Assembly: GCA_949825065.1 (NCBI GenBank)
Contig: OX463841.1
Span: 20,021,381 to 20,085,380, forward strand
Reading direction: 5' to 3'
DNA: 64,000 bases
Origin: Odontocerum albicorne
Lineage: Eukaryota > Arthropoda > Insecta > Trichoptera > Odontoceridae
A model generated the notes under the pieces. It worked only from the letters and a program-made list of their open reading frames with translations, was not told the DNA's origin and searched no databases. Position 1 is the stretch's first letter. Each line of letters begins with the position of its first letter. Positions 1-12,839 of this stretch are shown here, one piece after another. Position numbers and translations under genes: made by a program.

Positions 1-1512
1 TAAAAGTTGAGTTGAAAAATGAAGTGGGTTTTGGTTTAATCGAATTTTAAGAACTTGAATAAAATATAAAATTACTCGATCTTTATAATATCCGAGCAGC
101 AGCTTGTGACGGCAAATGATAAAAAGCAGAGGGCAGACAAATGACTCAGTTGCGCGTAGTAAATGAGACGTTACTTGGATACATTAATTGGGTTTGTTAG
201 TTTGATACAGAGAAGCTCTGTTCTGCGGTTGTAGAGGATACCGAGGCCTTCAACCACTTGGCTGAGCACCACACAATATTGGGTATTCATTGTGCAGCGG
301 TCATCAGCGCAAGGTTTTAGATCACTGATTTCCCTCCATAATATTAATTATCATATTTATAACTGATAACTCTCTTTTTTCTTACTAAATGTGAACTACA
401 CCATTCAAGTTTAATACGAGGCATGGGTGGATTGCTTATAAAAAAACTATTTTCTACTTTCTCAATAGTTCAAAGACGATCCAACATAAAAATTAAAATG
501 TATCTATAGTTAATAAATATGCTATAGTTAAATATTTTTGTTTCAGGTTGTTATCGGTATAAGTATTACAATTAACAAATGTTTACTTACTGTTTTCGCA
601 CTCCTTGGACGGTCTTTGAATACTCAAAAAACATTTGAATACTCAAAATTCCAAGCTGTTTCTGGTATCCTTATATATTTTCTATGTACTCGTAAATTAT
701 TCTCGTTTTATATTGAGTAATAAAACTTTTTAGCGCTTTATTAAAAAAAACACATGCGGTCTACTTACTCTGATTCTTTACAAAAACAAAATCATCTTTT
801 AACTTACAAATGAGACAAATTTCAGTTTTGGAACAATTATACCAGGTATTATCATCTTCGAAAAATTCTCAGAATACTTAAAATATAGTGAATTTTAGGT
901 TATTGATTTTAAATTGCTTGAAAATATTGGTTGTTCATCAGTATTACTAGAATGTAAAATATTTTGTAGTAGTTACAGTAAATTTAATGACATCAATATT
1001 GATCTTCTTAAATACTCGTAATAATGTCGGAAAGAACTAGTAAATACCAAGAATGTTTTTTATGCTAGATTTAAACATTTTTCCTTTGAACGCATAAGAA
1101 GACAAGTAAAATAAAAACCGAATAATTTAATTTTATAAGTGCACTTGTCATAAGTTTACAAAAGTGTTGCCATTTTTACTCTTGTAACGAAATCAATAGA
1201 GCCGTGAATTTTTCATACTATAAACATTTTTAAGTAAAGAATTTAAGCACATACTCGGATTATTTCTATATTTGATTTTACCAGAAATACCAACATTGCG
1301 AAAAGGAAGTGAGTATTTGAGGCGGAAAATATTTTAGGATGTTTAGTTTAAGGGTTAAATTATGCTATAAAGAAATAAGATACTTTATATTTTATTTGCA
1401 TGTTCCTAAAATTCTAGATTAACTGACTGTAAAATCACAATCTTTAAATATGTCATATTCCCCCACATATAACGATCTTTTTAAACATAATAATTGTAGG
1501 TATATTTAGGCT
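1..1512. other. No recognised gene
   Basis: AT-rich non-coding DNA. The open frame at 538-720 has no recognisable similarity or codon signal. Contains one TACTCGTA (1013). Confidence 0.6.
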
Positions 1513-1765
1513 AGATGCCCACTCGACCGCGGTCATACTGCATTCTGCTCATGGTGGACCCCAAGGTAGCTAACCTTTGGATCCACGACGAGTTAACGGT
1601 ACCATACCCACGGTATGGCAGGGCTTGCACACAAATAAAAATACGGTTTATGAAGGCAGATAGCTAGGATGTCTGCTTGTATTACGAGTATAGGTTTTTT
1701 GAACAGATCGTAGTGAAATTCGCGCAAATTCATTGTATGGCCGCGGTCAAGTGAGAATCCGACCA
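1513..1765. mobile_element. Possible short inverted-repeat element
   Basis: GACCGCGGTCATAC (1525-1538) and GTATGGCCGCGGTC (1735-1748) are inverted repeats with one mismatch, with further partial match outward (CCACT / AGTGAG). The 196 bp between are less AT-rich than their surroundings and non-coding. No target duplication was identified. Confidence 0.45.
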
Positions 1766-2095
1766 TGATCAGTCAATTAATTAAATTCTTCTTTGTTTGA
1801 TAAAACGCTGTTATTTTAGGTTCGAATTATTTAAGATAAAATATATGTTTTGATAAATATGTAACAAACCTTATTTCAAATGTTTTTGGATTCTTCTGGG
1901 CCAACTTTTAAATATTGTACTTATTTGGAAAAAGTACGAGCCTACATCTCAAAAATCATAAATATGTATTATTTGAATAAAGGTCTTATTTAAAAAAAAT
2001 TGTTATTATTTTTACTGAAACGCCATTATAAATTCTTCTGCAGAAAAAAACACAACGAAAATACGATTTAATTTCCTTGGTGAATTTTTAGGAAA

Positions 2096-2607
2096 TATCC
2101 TTAGCATCACTCGTTAATGTTACGAGTATATACAATATATCTAGCAAGCTTTGCAGCTTTGCAGCATCACTCGTTAATGTTACGAGTATATACAATATAT
2201 CTAGCAAGCTTCTTGCTTTGCAGCATCGCACTTCTAATCAACTTGAATAAGTATATCTACTCGTAAAATATCCTTAGCATCACTCGTTAATGTTACGAGT
2301 ATATACAATATATCTAGCAAGCTTCTTGCTTTGCAGCATCGCACTTCTAATCAACTTGAATAAGTATATCTACTCGTAAAATATCCTTAGCATCACTCGT
2401 TAATGTTACGAGTATATACAATATATCTAGCAAGCTTCTTGCTTTGCTGCATCGCACTTCTAATCAACTTGAATAAGTATATCTACTCGTAAAATATCCT
2501 TAGCATCACTCGTTAATGTTACGAGTATATACAATATATCTAGCAAGCTTCTTGCTTTGCAGCATCGCACTTCTAATCAACTTGAATAAGTATATCTACT
2601 CGTAAAA
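2096..2607. repeat. 113-bp tandem repeat, about 4 copies
   Basis: Units begin CCTTAGCATCACTCGTTAAT at 2272, 2385 and 2498 (113-bp spacing), with an earlier partial pair at 2099-2218. Copies are almost identical. Each holds ATGTTACGAGTATATACAAT and AGTATATCTACTCGTAA, an inverted pair of TACGAGTA/TACTCGTA. Confidence 0.93.
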
Positions 2608-3234
2608 ACATATTTATTGCTCGAGTCTAAAAGTGTTCTTATCTTTCAATCTATTTCATCATCATTTTTCATACACATTATCTCTGTTGATACCTACTAC
2701 ATATATGGTATATAAAAATGTGAGTAAGGGTAATGTTATATTTTAATTAGTTAATTGCTATTAAGTGAGTTTGAGATATAAAAAAATATATACGTACTTT
2801 TTTGAAACTATAATATCTCGACGTGTAAGTTAAGTTTGTAAAGGAATAAATAAATATGGTCGACAACCTATGAATACAGCTATGCCAAAAAGTATTCAAA
2901 TTGATCTAAGTTTATTGTTACAATTCATTCATTATGTAGAAGGCTTTGAATGGTTTCTGATCCCGTTTTTCAGTAGCAAACATACTACAAAATCTGAAGC
3001 GTGATCACTTTATATACATTTTGCCGAGAGTTAATCCAACGCTCCGTTTACACTTCTTGGTAGAAAAAAAAACAAGGATAAATTAATGAAATAATCCCGT
3101 GCTATGGAAAAAAGACCCATTAATAAACACTTGGATGTTGGTTGGATCACTTTACGAGTCGCCATTTTATTTTTTTACTTTTTTATAAATATCAAACCCA
3201 AAATCGTAAATGTAAAGTCAATGGGTCACTAAAA

Positions 3235-3620
3235 CACATATAATCGAACCAGAGAGTATCAAAATATGTCAAGATGATTGATTGCCCACAACAGTATTTT
3301 AGTACCAACGAATGTATGAGAATGTAACGTGGAAAAATACTGAAAATACCAAATCTGTAGAAATGCGTACATTTAGAAGAATATATGGTGTGGCAATAAA
3401 TGAGTGTAAAATAATACGGAATTAAATTATTAGGGATGGGTGTGAATTTAAGGTTGATGTATTGAGCAAGGTTGAGCAATTTAAGGTTGATGTATTGAGC
3501 AAGATAAAGAAGAGCACTCTGAGATAGTTTAGGTTCGTGAGACGAATTAATGAAAAAAAACTTTCAAATCAAATGTAAAGTGCAAATATAAGTGGAAGAG
3601 TATAATACTAACATTTTTAT
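3235..3620 (+). mobile_element. LINE ORF2 C-terminal remnant
   Basis: Degraded codons equivalent to VEMRTLRRIYGV and LSKIKKSTLRWFGHV can be read across frames (for example GAAATGCGTACATTTAGAAG and AAGAAGAGCACTCTGAGATA). A 25-bp internal duplication (GTTGATGTATTGAGCAAG repeated) is present. Same family as 5190-5610 and 7660-8215. Confidence 0.55.
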
Positions 3621-3624
3621 TTCA

Positions 3625-5185
3625 GCCAGTGTGAAGAATGGCGCAATGTAACACTTATTATTTTACCAAAACATAATAAAGATAGAATTTTTTTAATAAG
3701 ATATTGATCATAATTTTCTTCGTCACGTGCTCAAAGGTGAGAGTCGTGGTCCTCTGCTATGTCTGGAGTTTGATGGACCATCTGTCACCATCATTCCCTG
3801 TCCTGGACCATTTTAAATGCAATATTTTAAAAGGACCGTATCAACTACAAGTAGTACTTGGTCCACCCATTTTAAAGAACAACTTTCCCTTTCTCCCCTC
3901 CCCATAAATTTTCCCGTGATCCCCATCTACTTCAGACTTCGCTATTTTTTTCTGGCAACACACTCAAAGGATCATTTTTCTATATGATGTCGAAAGTCTT
4001 TCGGTGTCTCCAGTTCTCGGATGATAAAGACATTAGTGCTCCTTAAAGTTCATGGGATACGAAGCATCGGCTCCCCCCGAAAAAACATATTTTGGATTCG
4101 TCTATCATGCTTCTTTCCTTCTTTCTCGTCGTTCATATTTCCGTTCAATACAGTGCTATGAAGAATACTAAAGATTTATGTACCCAAAGCTATCAATCGT
4201 GATGTACACGTATTAATCCTTGTTTAGTAGAAGTTTGATACATTTGGATAGCTTTTTAGCAAAAAATAAAATATATTTCATATTATTTTCTATAGTCACA
4301 TCGCAAAATCGAAGAAATATTGATTAACAACATTTAAGAGAAATTTAAATGTAAAATAAAAATTACCCTTCAAAAATATGTATTCAACGCAATACATAAA
4401 TCTGTTTTCTGGTTTTAGTTGTAAAAATATAAAACGTTTTTAAATATGAATACACTAAAATATACGTAATATTTCCGGACGCTTGTTTTTCAATCTGGGG
4501 ATAGCTGGTCTAATTACTATCGGTACTTAATTGTATTAAAAAGCGCTAAAGTCTGGTTTCCGCTGAATGAATCGTTTACATATTTCTGGCAAGTTGAAAA
4601 ATATTACTATATGACAATAAATCCGACAGGTTCAACTGTAAATATACAACAAAAGTCTTATACAATACAAAAAAAAACCGTTTTAATATGAATCAAACAT
4701 GAATAACAAAACAATGAACTTGAAAAGTTTACTTAACATAGTTGATTTACTTTATTGTTCAATTTTATTACTATATGTTACAAGTATGTTATATGGTTAA
4801 GATTGGAACCATACGACATAATCCCTTATTTGATCCAATAGGTCGATTTTCGATGTAATGTTTCCTACATACGACACATCAGAGCTTTCGTATTTTATTT
4901 GCTGAATTTATTACTCTATGTATCGAAAACGTAAGAAAAGAATCTTAATAAAACTGTTCCTTTTCTCCCTCTTTCTCACATCAAATGTCAGTTTTTTTTA
5001 TTTTATCCTCGAGAATATCTTTATAAAATAATTAAATTACTGAGATTTTGTCTCGGTGGTTGATTTTCCATCGTCTGTTCTTTATTCTCTACACCCCTCA
5101 GATAATTCCTTCTCTCTGGAAAAAAGTCAATTGTTATAAACGGTCTTAATTTTCCAAAGATAAAAGAAAAAAATATAAGATATTA
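3625..5185. other. No recognised gene
   Basis: AT-rich. A somewhat less AT-rich patch (3720-4140) contains short pyrimidine runs but no coding similarity. Confidence 0.5.
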
Positions 5186-5189
5186 ATTT

Positions 5190-5610
5190 ACAAACGTCAA
5201 TAATAAATTGTACCAACTTCGATACATGGGAATGAAACGTGAATGTATAAAAATACTGATAGAATGAAGTGCTGATGTGCTGAGTAAAATGAAGAAGAGC
5301 TCTTTGAAATTGTTTGGGCGTGTAGAATGAATGAATGAAGAAAGGCTTACAAAACAAATATACAAGTATAATGCAAATGTGAGTGGAATGCACGAGAGAG
5401 GAAGACCTAAAAATGTATTGGATCAAATTTATGATATATTGAAAGAAAGGAAGTCTAGAAACGTTTTAAAATCATAGGAGTTGTATGAGAACGTGTATGG
5501 ATGTAGAAGAGGCTAAGGATGTGTATCGAGATAGAAAGTCGAGACTGGAGCTCTGCCCTATCTGCCTATCTTGATAGAGAAATGGCCTGATGGTATGTAT
5601 GAGTATGTAA
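5190..5610 (+). mobile_element. LINE 3' end (RTE-like tail)
   Basis: AAGAAGAGCTCTTTGAAATT (LRWFGHV region), AGAGGAAGACCTAAAAATGT (RGRPRK region), then the tail CTGCCTATCTTGATAGAGAA...CCTGATGGTATGTATG. The tail form is common in lepidopteran LINEs. Confidence 0.65.
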
Positions 5611-5614
5611 CATG

Positions 5615-6225
5615 TAATTCGTAGATGACTCCTCATTTCAAAATAAATGTAGGATTCGGTATAAATGTTAGGTACTCGTAGTAGCGGGATAATCGAATTT
5701 AACCCATTCATGCCTAACAATAATCAACCACGAAGTCTGAACTGGGCACTTGACTATTCTTGATATCAATTAATGATTTACCTTCTACTCGTCTTCTGAT
5801 TTATAGATGTGCTTTTTCGCGGACAATCTGCCGACATGTTCATATATTGATTTTATCGAAGATTGCAAAGTATTGCATCATTAACATCATCACCACCCAG
5901 CCCCTATTGGAGTAGACAGAGAGAAAAGAAAAAATATAACGTGTAAAGCAAGTACTCGTATGGGTAATTTATATTTGAGCCTCTCGAATCACATAATTTA
6001 AAATATCTTTTTCGTCTTTAGCATTTAAAATTTTTTTGTCGATTTTTCGGGTTTTATGTTTATTTCATTAATGAGAAATTCATCGTACTTTAACAAATAT
6101 TGAGTTCATCATTATCATCATCACCATCACCACCATGGCCAAGTCCTATTGGGATAGGCAGAGCACAGATATTTCTTCATTCAATCCTGGTACACATGTT
6201 TCGTTTCTGCCACGTGCTGGTAACT
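5615..6225. other. Intergenic with LINE tail scraps
   Basis: CATCATCACCACCCAGCCCC / TATTGGAGTAGACAGAGAG (near 5885) and the CATCAT...GGGATAGGCAGAGC patch (near 6110-6160) resemble reversed LINE tails. CAT trinucleotide runs are present. No gene. Confidence 0.45.
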
Positions 6226-6229
6226 ACAC

Positions 6230-7300
6230 GGTCTGCCCATTGGGAAAGGTGACTGATTTTATTTTCGCGTAACTACCAGCGCCATCTGTGAATAAATAAA
6301 TGAGTTAACTAGTGACACATTTCGACTATCTTCTGTAAAAGTTTCAAAGCGCTGGCATCGTTGGTTCGTTCGTAATGATGTAAAATTTGACAGTACCTTG
6401 AGTCTCGGTTGGAAAAGGAACAATGGAGCAACGTGCCAACATTAATTTTTGTTTTGAATAGGGTAAAAGTACCACAGAAAATTTTGAAATGATTCAAACT
6501 ATTTATGGTAGTGTATCAATGAGTCGTAAGAACGTTTTTCAGTGGTATGCAAGATTTCGTGATGGTAAAGACAGTATTGAAGATGACCCACAGTCTGGAC
6601 CATCATTGACAGTTCAAATTGAAGAAAATGTTCAAAAAGTGGATGCAATTCTTCAAAACGATCATTGTGCGTCTACTAGGCTAATCAAAGAGCTCACTGG
6701 AAATCCTAAATCCACTTTCCATCTCATTTTAACGGAAAATTTCGGCAAACGAAAGGTCACACACTGATGGACGATCAAAAAGTTTGCAGAGTGGACCACT
6801 GCAGAGACATGAAAAGAGCGGCTAATATGAATCCAAACTTCATGTCAAGCATTGTAACAGGTGATGAAACATGGTGCTTTCAGTATGAGCCACTTACAAA
6901 GCGCCAAAGCTCAAAATGGAAGGGTCCACCCACAATCACTGAAACCAAAAAAAGTGCACAGGCAGAAGAGACGAATCAAGATTCTGCTCATCGTTTTCTT
7001 TGATTCTAAAGGAATTATCCATAAGGAATTCACTCCAGAAGGTCAAATCTTTAACGCCGATGTGTATTTGGGTATTTTGAATAGTTGATGGGTCAGAATC
7101 CTTCGAGTAATCAAAACAACCCAAATACCGGGAAAATGGTCATTGTTGCACGAAAATGCACCGGCGCACAAAAGCAAGAATGTACACGATTGCTTGGCCA
7201 AAATAAGTATCGTGGTGCTCGATCACCCCCCGTGTTTGTCTGATTTGACTATTCCCAAAACTGAAATTGGCGATGAAAGGAAAACGTTTCGAACATAATT
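6230..7300 (+). pseudogene. mariner element/transposase copy, decayed
   Basis: The 5' region (CATTGGGAAAGGTGACTGAT...) matches the copy at about 63465. Transposase pieces: SMSRKNVFQWYARFRDGKDS, IEENVQKVDAILQND, LTENFGKRK, then after a deletion MNPNFMSSIVTGDETWCFQY (first Asp). After a frameshift come KILLIVFFDSKGIIHKEFTP, GKWSLLHENAPAHKSKNVHD (Asp of the LLHDNAP motif changed to Glu) and LDHPPCLSDLT, with a deletion over the third catalytic Asp. Several stops. Confidence 0.8.
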
Positions 7301-7659
7301 TAGTCTTGTTTGTGCTCCCCTGATGATGAGGTGAAAGTCTTGAAACCGGTAGGGTTATGCCGTTACAAAAAGTGGAATAAACAGTGTTTGATAAAACAAA
7401 ATACAAAAAATATTATTTGTGTAAAATTAACAAAAGCAATATCTCTAAAAGTAGGGTTAATGTTGGGAATTGTATAGAAGCTAGGGAAGAATAATATTTT
7501 GAGATAGACAATGCTTCTTTTAGTGTTTTCTATATATTTGATAGTATTGACTTTACCATAAGTAAATCTTTCTTTTTAATTAATCTCTAACTATGCAGAA
7601 ATTATAAAAAAATGGATCATTCTAGCCTTTGCCTTTAATGATTATTATAACTAAAACAT

Positions 7660-8215
7660 ATATACTCGAACCGGCCAGTATCAAAATCTGACAAGATTAT
7701 CATCTTAGATTATCGTCCACAAATAGTATTTTAGTTCCAACTTTGATGTTTGAGAGTGAAACGTGGACGTGGAACAAGATTGTAAAGATCTGAAAAATGC
7801 TTTAGAAATGCTGCACTTACAAGAATAAATGAGGTGACAATGTATGACAGAATACTGTATGGAATGATTAGGGATGAATGGGAACTTAAGGGTGATGTGT
7901 TAAGTAATTGACGACGAGCACTCTGAGATGGTTTGATCATGTGGAGTGAATGAATGAAGAAAGGCAAACAAAACGAATATACAGTACAAAGGAATATGAT
8001 TGGAAGAGGAAGACCAAGTAATATATGGTTGGATCAAGTGTGTGATATTTTGAAAGAAGGAAATGTAAAAAGTAAGGTAAATTGTAGGAGAAGTATGATA
8101 AGGTGTATGGATGTAGAAGATACGAAATATTTGTGTCGCAATAGGAAAGTCTAGTGCTTCTTTCTCTTAGTCTACCTCAATAGGGATACGGCGTGATGGT
8201 ATGTTTGTATGTATA
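7660..8215 (+). mobile_element. LINE 3' end (RTE-like tail)
   Basis: The upstream part matches 3235 onward (AACCGGCCAGTATCAAAATC / AACCAGAGAGTATCAAAATA). GAGCACTCTGAGATGGTTTG (LRWF) and TTGGAAGAGGAAGACCAAGT (GRGRPS) follow, then GGATACGGCGTGATGGTATG and ATGT repeats. A 66-codon ORF at 7954-8154 is a scrap of the RT C-terminus. Confidence 0.68.
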
Positions 8216-8508
8216 ATAATTATTGTACGAATATTTGGAAAAAGAATCGAACCCTCAAAACGCTTTTTTTTTGTTTATTTTTCAAAAAACACAGATTTAC
8301 GCTTCTATAGACTTGTAATAAAATAACGAAAGTGTTTTTAAATAATTAAGAATAAAATATCTAGAAATTTTAAATAATCAAGAATAAAATATCATGTAAA
8401 ATATCATCTATCTAGAAATGTGTAAAAGATCATATATCTAAAAATATGCAAAAGAATATCGCGCTGCTTTTCTGGAATCTGGAATCAATACCCACGGAAA
8501 TGGAATGA

Positions 8509-9060
8509 TCAATGTATTCGTACATCGTTATTGAAATTAATATTAAATTGAATATATTTTACAAAGGCCCAAAGTAAAAAGTCTAGAAGCACGAAGTTAG
8601 ATTGCACGATCTCGCCGTCCAATTGATGCCAGCTTGTCGATACATGGCTAGAAAAATTTATTTGTAATAAAGGCATTATTTTTCTTGTCGTGTAGTGCGT
8701 AGCACGGTCTTGCTGAAAGAACAAATTTTCTAAAGCCATATCCTCCAAGTGGGGTCATAAAATGTTTATTTGCATGTTACGACAGCGTTACGACAGTTAC
8801 TCCATTGACAGTAGTCGTTCCGCCATCCTAGTTTAAAGAAAATCAATGACACATCCAACCCAAAAACTCCACCATGCTGTAATTGAACACAGATGTATTG
8901 ATTGTTTTTCATAAACTAGAGAGTTTTCGCTTTCATAAAGATGACTTATCCGCCGAGGTGAAAATGGATTTTGTCGCTGAAAATGATGATGTCACTTAAT
9001 TCAACATCATCTACAGTGTGTCTAGCATCCAATAGGCAAACACACATTGGTACCTACAAT
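8509..9060 (-). pseudogene. mariner-like transposase remnant, heavily decayed
   Basis: Minus strand: DIIIFSDKIHFHLGG (first-Asp region), LENLFFQQDRATHYTTRKIM (QQDGATCHTAR motif) and FVLLDFLLWAFVKYIQFN (from LTPLDFFLWGYVKD). Many stops and frameshifts; no ends recognised. Confidence 0.6.
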
Positions 9061-10057
9061 TTGAAGGCTTAAGTTATTGAGTCAACTGTATTTCATATGC
9101 GTGTAGACCAAGATCTTTGGTTAAAATTCCTTACATGGAACTTCTGGAAATGCCCAATTGCAGCGAACGGTAACGAATTGCGATTTTTGGAGTTTGGCGT
9201 ATCAAGAACTGAACTGGAAAACTCGAATTTATTAATAAGGTTGCTAATTGTGATGTCATTTGGCACATGGTTACGACCAAAAATAACACGAAATTTGCAA
9301 ATCGTTTTTACAACAGAAGGCATATTTTTGTAGTACGCAAGCGAGATTTTTATATGCTGCAGATGAATTTGCCTGGTCTCTAAATAACAGAGCAAATAAC
9401 AATTTTAAACTAAACGGTTTGAAAATAGCATCAAATTCAAATCCTCAAGTTCGAAATGGGACCCCCTTATATTGCAAGGGTTCCCATATCTAGATTGTTG
9501 AACGAAGATTTGATACGGATGAACTTGAAAAATTGTCTTTCAAAATATTCGCTTACCTCTAAGTGGATCTCGATCATGCAGGGTGTGATTGATAGAGCTT
9601 TTACACATCAAAATAATAATGAGGATATTGTGAACACTCAAGTATTCAATACCGGAATAAATATTCAATTCCGGAAGACATTGTGAACACTCAAGTATTC
9701 ATTACCGGAAAAAAATACTTGACATCAATTTAAAAACAATATGGTATATATCTTGGAAGATGTCGATAGGTTATTTTGTTTAATATTTGTTACTGTGATA
9801 TGAGTTGCGTTTACGGATGAACGATGCAAGATGCATGAAATCAAGACAATCTCGTAAGATGTGTAGCTAACTGCATTGCATATGTTTTGTTTTACTCTCG
9901 CCTCGTTTCGCACTCTTCTAATGTTTCACAGTGCGGCTCTTCATTATGATATATATTTTATAGGTAATATTATTCTCTGTCCACGCCCCCGCACGTGAAT
10001 GCACTCCTAAAACATATCGTCGACTCCCTTCATTATGCAGAAATTTGCATATACATA
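9061..10057. other. No recognised gene
   Basis: Short open frames on both strands at 9093-9395 overlap each other and match nothing recognisable. Contains the short duplication at 9605-9712. Confidence 0.45.
9605..9712. repeat. Short direct duplication
   Basis: CATTGTGAACACTCAAGTAT-like unit with TTCATTACCGGAA occurs twice, about 70 bp apart. Confidence 0.6.
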
Positions 10058-10153
10058 GGTCTGTACATATGAAACCGGTTTTTTTTTTATAGAAAATACA
10101 TATTTATTGCATGAAAATAGTAAAAAATATTTTATTCAAAGTATTGCCCATCG

Positions 10154-11171
10154 CTAGCTACACATTTTCCCCATCTCTCTGGCAATTTGTGGATGCCACG
10201 CCAAAAAACTGTTGCTCTTTTGAGGCAAACCAATCATCGAGCCATTTTCGTACATTTTCGTAAGAAGTAAAGCGCTGCTCAGCAAGTGCGTGTCCCATCG
10301 ATACAAATAAGTAGTAATCGGATGGAGCAAAGTCTGGTAAGTAAGCCGCATGCGAAAGTATTTGCCAACTAAACGCCTCAATCGTTTCCTTGCCCTGTTT
10401 TGCTGTGTGCGATGGTGCATTATCATGAAGCTAAATCACTTTGTGTTGCCTCTTGATATTCTGGTCGTTTTTAACGCAATTCTTATGCTTGGTTCAAATC
10501 CATCATTTGTTATTGGTAGCGTTCAATATTAACGGTTTCGCCAGGTTTTAGCAGCTCAAAATAGTTAACACCCTTCTGATCCCACCAAACACAGAACATT
10601 GTCTTCCGTCCATTGCGATTTGGCCTTGCAGTCGATGTCACTGGTTTGCTTGGAGTTACCCATGATCTTTTACGCTTATGATTCTCGAAATATATTCATT
10701 TTTCATCGCCAGTCACAATTCGATGGAGAAAAGATTTTCTTTTGTACCTGGCGAGCAGTATTTCGCAAGTGGTTTTTCGGTTTTCCTGCTGTCTTTCATT
10801 TAGTTCATGTGGAACCCATTTTCCCACATTCTGGATCTTTCCCATGGCTTTCAAACGTATGACGACAGCTTCTCGTGTCACATTTTATTGATCCGCGAGT
10901 TGTTGTTGCGTTTGAGCGTCATCCTTATCCAACAATGCTTGCAATTTGGCGTCTTCAAACTTTCTCGGTGGTCTTCCACGTTCTTCGTTTCTCACGTCAA
11001 AATCACCACTTTTGAATTTTTTAAACCACTCAAGCACTGCGATTTACCAAGAGCATGCTCACCGTAAGCTTCGATAAGCATTCGATGCGATTCTGCAGCA
11101 GTTTTCTTCAAATGGTAGCAGAAAATCAATGCTGTCCGTAAATCGTAGTTTTCAGGCACAAAAACAGACAT
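10154..11171 (-). pseudogene. mariner transposase (cecropia-like), multiple stops and frameshifts
   Basis: Minus-strand reading starts MSVFVPENYDLRTALIFCYH and LKKTAAESHRMLIEAYGEHA. Later pieces are WENGFHMN*MKDSRKTEKPL in one frame and LARYKRKSFLHRIVTGDEK in another (first Asp in TGDEK). LHDNAPSHTAKQGKETIEA (second Asp) and AAYLPDFAPSDYYLFVSMGH (third Asp region) are kept, then the end EQQFFGVAS...RDGENVCS. Subfamily assignment rests on the start motif MSVFVPE and is tentative. Confidence 0.8.
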
Positions 11172-11365
11172 GTTTTTTTTTTAACCTGGCGAGTTTATTG
11201 CCATGCGGCAATTTCTTCCAACCAACCGGAAATCTGTTTTTATGGGCTCTAAGTATTAACCAGACTGGAATCCTATTTAAAAAAATCTGAGTTCCAGCGG
11301 GGATCGACCCCGCAACCTCCGGATCGGCAGAAGTGTCTTACCACCAGGCCACGGAGGTCGTCCTA
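11172..11365 (-). mobile_element. tRNA-derived SINE
   Basis: Minus strand: tRNA-like head with box A region GTGGCCTGGTGGTAAGAC and a perfect T-arm/box B (GCGGGGTCGATCCCCGC), a body, then the tail GGTTGGTTGGAAGAAATTGC...GGCAATAAACTCGCC and an A-run that abuts the mariner start codon. Confidence 0.75.
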
Positions 11366-11890
11366 CGCTATGAAACGTCGTTCAACGCTATGAAAACATA
11401 ACACGTGTAGTTGTATTAAACTTGTATTGTTGTGAGTTAAAAATCTTTGACAAATGTAAATACAAGAAAAAGGCGCCAATGACGTGGTTTGACAGTCACT
11501 ACATTGACAACTAGAGCCATCTATGAGCAAATTCCAGTTTCATATATACAGACCTGGTATTCGTCCATTTTTCTATGCTCTCTGTTCATCCACGGGTCCA
11601 CTCTCCTGTTTGCGCCTGTCGCATATATCAGTTGGTTCGATAAAGGTGCGGTTTACGGATGTATTGAGTTCAATATAAAATATATTCAATATATTAGTTC
11701 GGTTATTAAGGAGATTTTTGTGTATTTTCTATTGTATATTGGTGCTTTTTTTAAGACAGGTATGATCTTAAATCTTAACCATGTATGTTATGTTCTTTTA
11801 TTTGATATTTATTGGGATAAAATGAGTTTGACTTTTCCAAATTTCTTCTCTTTTTTGTTTTATCATAGATTCAAATAAATTAAACCCACA

Positions 11891-12824
11891 ATGCGTGAAA
11901 AAAATCAAAAGAATATTTTGCATTTCTTTAGTAATACAAAATATAATGAGACATTAATAGTAACAATAATAATACTTCACCTAACCGTGAACTTATCAAT
12001 AAATCAGACCCTCCACAGTCTTCATCAGGCACCATTAGGAAAAACGTTGGAACAGGAGGTGGAGAGAAGGAAAAACACAAAGTATCAAGAAAATATCATT
12101 CCAACTACTTAACATTTGGATTCATAGAAGAACCTGACAGTGAGCTGAAGCCGCGGCCTCTTTGTGTTGTATGTTCTGAAAGCTTATCTAACGATGCATT
12201 GAAACCTTCAAAACTTGAAAGACACTTGTATTCAAAGCACCCGGATTTAGCAAAAAAAAAACAGCTAGAATATTTTAAAAGAATGCATGAAAATATGTAA
12301 AAGCAAGTTATTGCTTTAAGAAAAATGACCGTGGAAGATAAAGCATTACTAAAGGCTTCCTATCTGATAGCAAATCAGATCGCGAAATGCAAAAAGCCGT
12401 ACATGATTGGAGGATAATTAATTAAGCCTTGCATGTTAAAAGCCTGTGAACAGATTTTAAGAAAGCAGGCTGTTCAGAAATTGAAAGTAATTCCTATGTC
12501 TGCTAATACTATCAAGCGCAGAATCGACGATATGGCCAAAGACATTGAAAATCATATAATAAAAATAGTGAAAAATTCATCATTTTATTGCTCCTCTTAC
12601 CACGGATGTTACCATACATTATGGTTACGGGAAGGTTAATAAAACTTTTATAATTTGGTTACAATTAATAGTTTTGTTTTATTAACTAGGTATATTTTAT
12701 GGTATGTGTTCTTTGATCACTTTTTTCTAAATATATTTAACACTAAAAAATCCTATTAGTGGTCCGCGGTATTTAAAATTATGAATTTAGTGGTCCGTGA
12801 GGTCCTAAAGTATGGCGACCGCTG
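11891..12824 (+). pseudogene. BED-finger hAT transposase remnant (ZBED5-like)
   Basis: Pieces in shifting frames: MREKNQKNILHFF, then FIEEPDSELKPRPLCVVCSE, SNDALKPSKLERHLYSKHPD (BED finger), ALRKMTVEDKALLKASYLIA, and QILRKQAVQKLKVIPMSANT IKRR. The catalytic half is missing. The element ends at about 12824 with GTGGTCCGTGAGG...GCGACCGCTG, a typical hAT right end. No matching left end was found. Confidence 0.7.
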
Positions 12825-12839
12825 GTCAAGTTGATAAAA

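Larger units (their letters stand above)
10058..11554 (-). mobile_element. mariner (cecropia-like) with terminal repeats, SINE nested inside
   Basis: Terminal inverted repeats: left GGTCTGTACATATGAAACCGG (21 bp from 10058; first 20 bases GGTCTGTACATATGAAACCG), right on the other strand GGTCTGTATATATGAAACTG (11554-11535), 18 of 20 matching. The transposase reads on the minus strand from ATG at 11171. A tRNA-derived SINE (about 11172-11365) lies between the start codon and the right-hand terminal repeat. Confidence 0.8.

Noticed and set aside
10350..11067. Three plus-strand frames of 60-87 codons
   Set aside because: They are antisense to the mariner transposase on the minus strand.
11489..11878. 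129-codon hydrophobic plus-strand frame
   Set aside because: It starts before and crosses the mariner terminal repeat, is composed of AT-rich hydrophobic codons, and matches nothing recognised.
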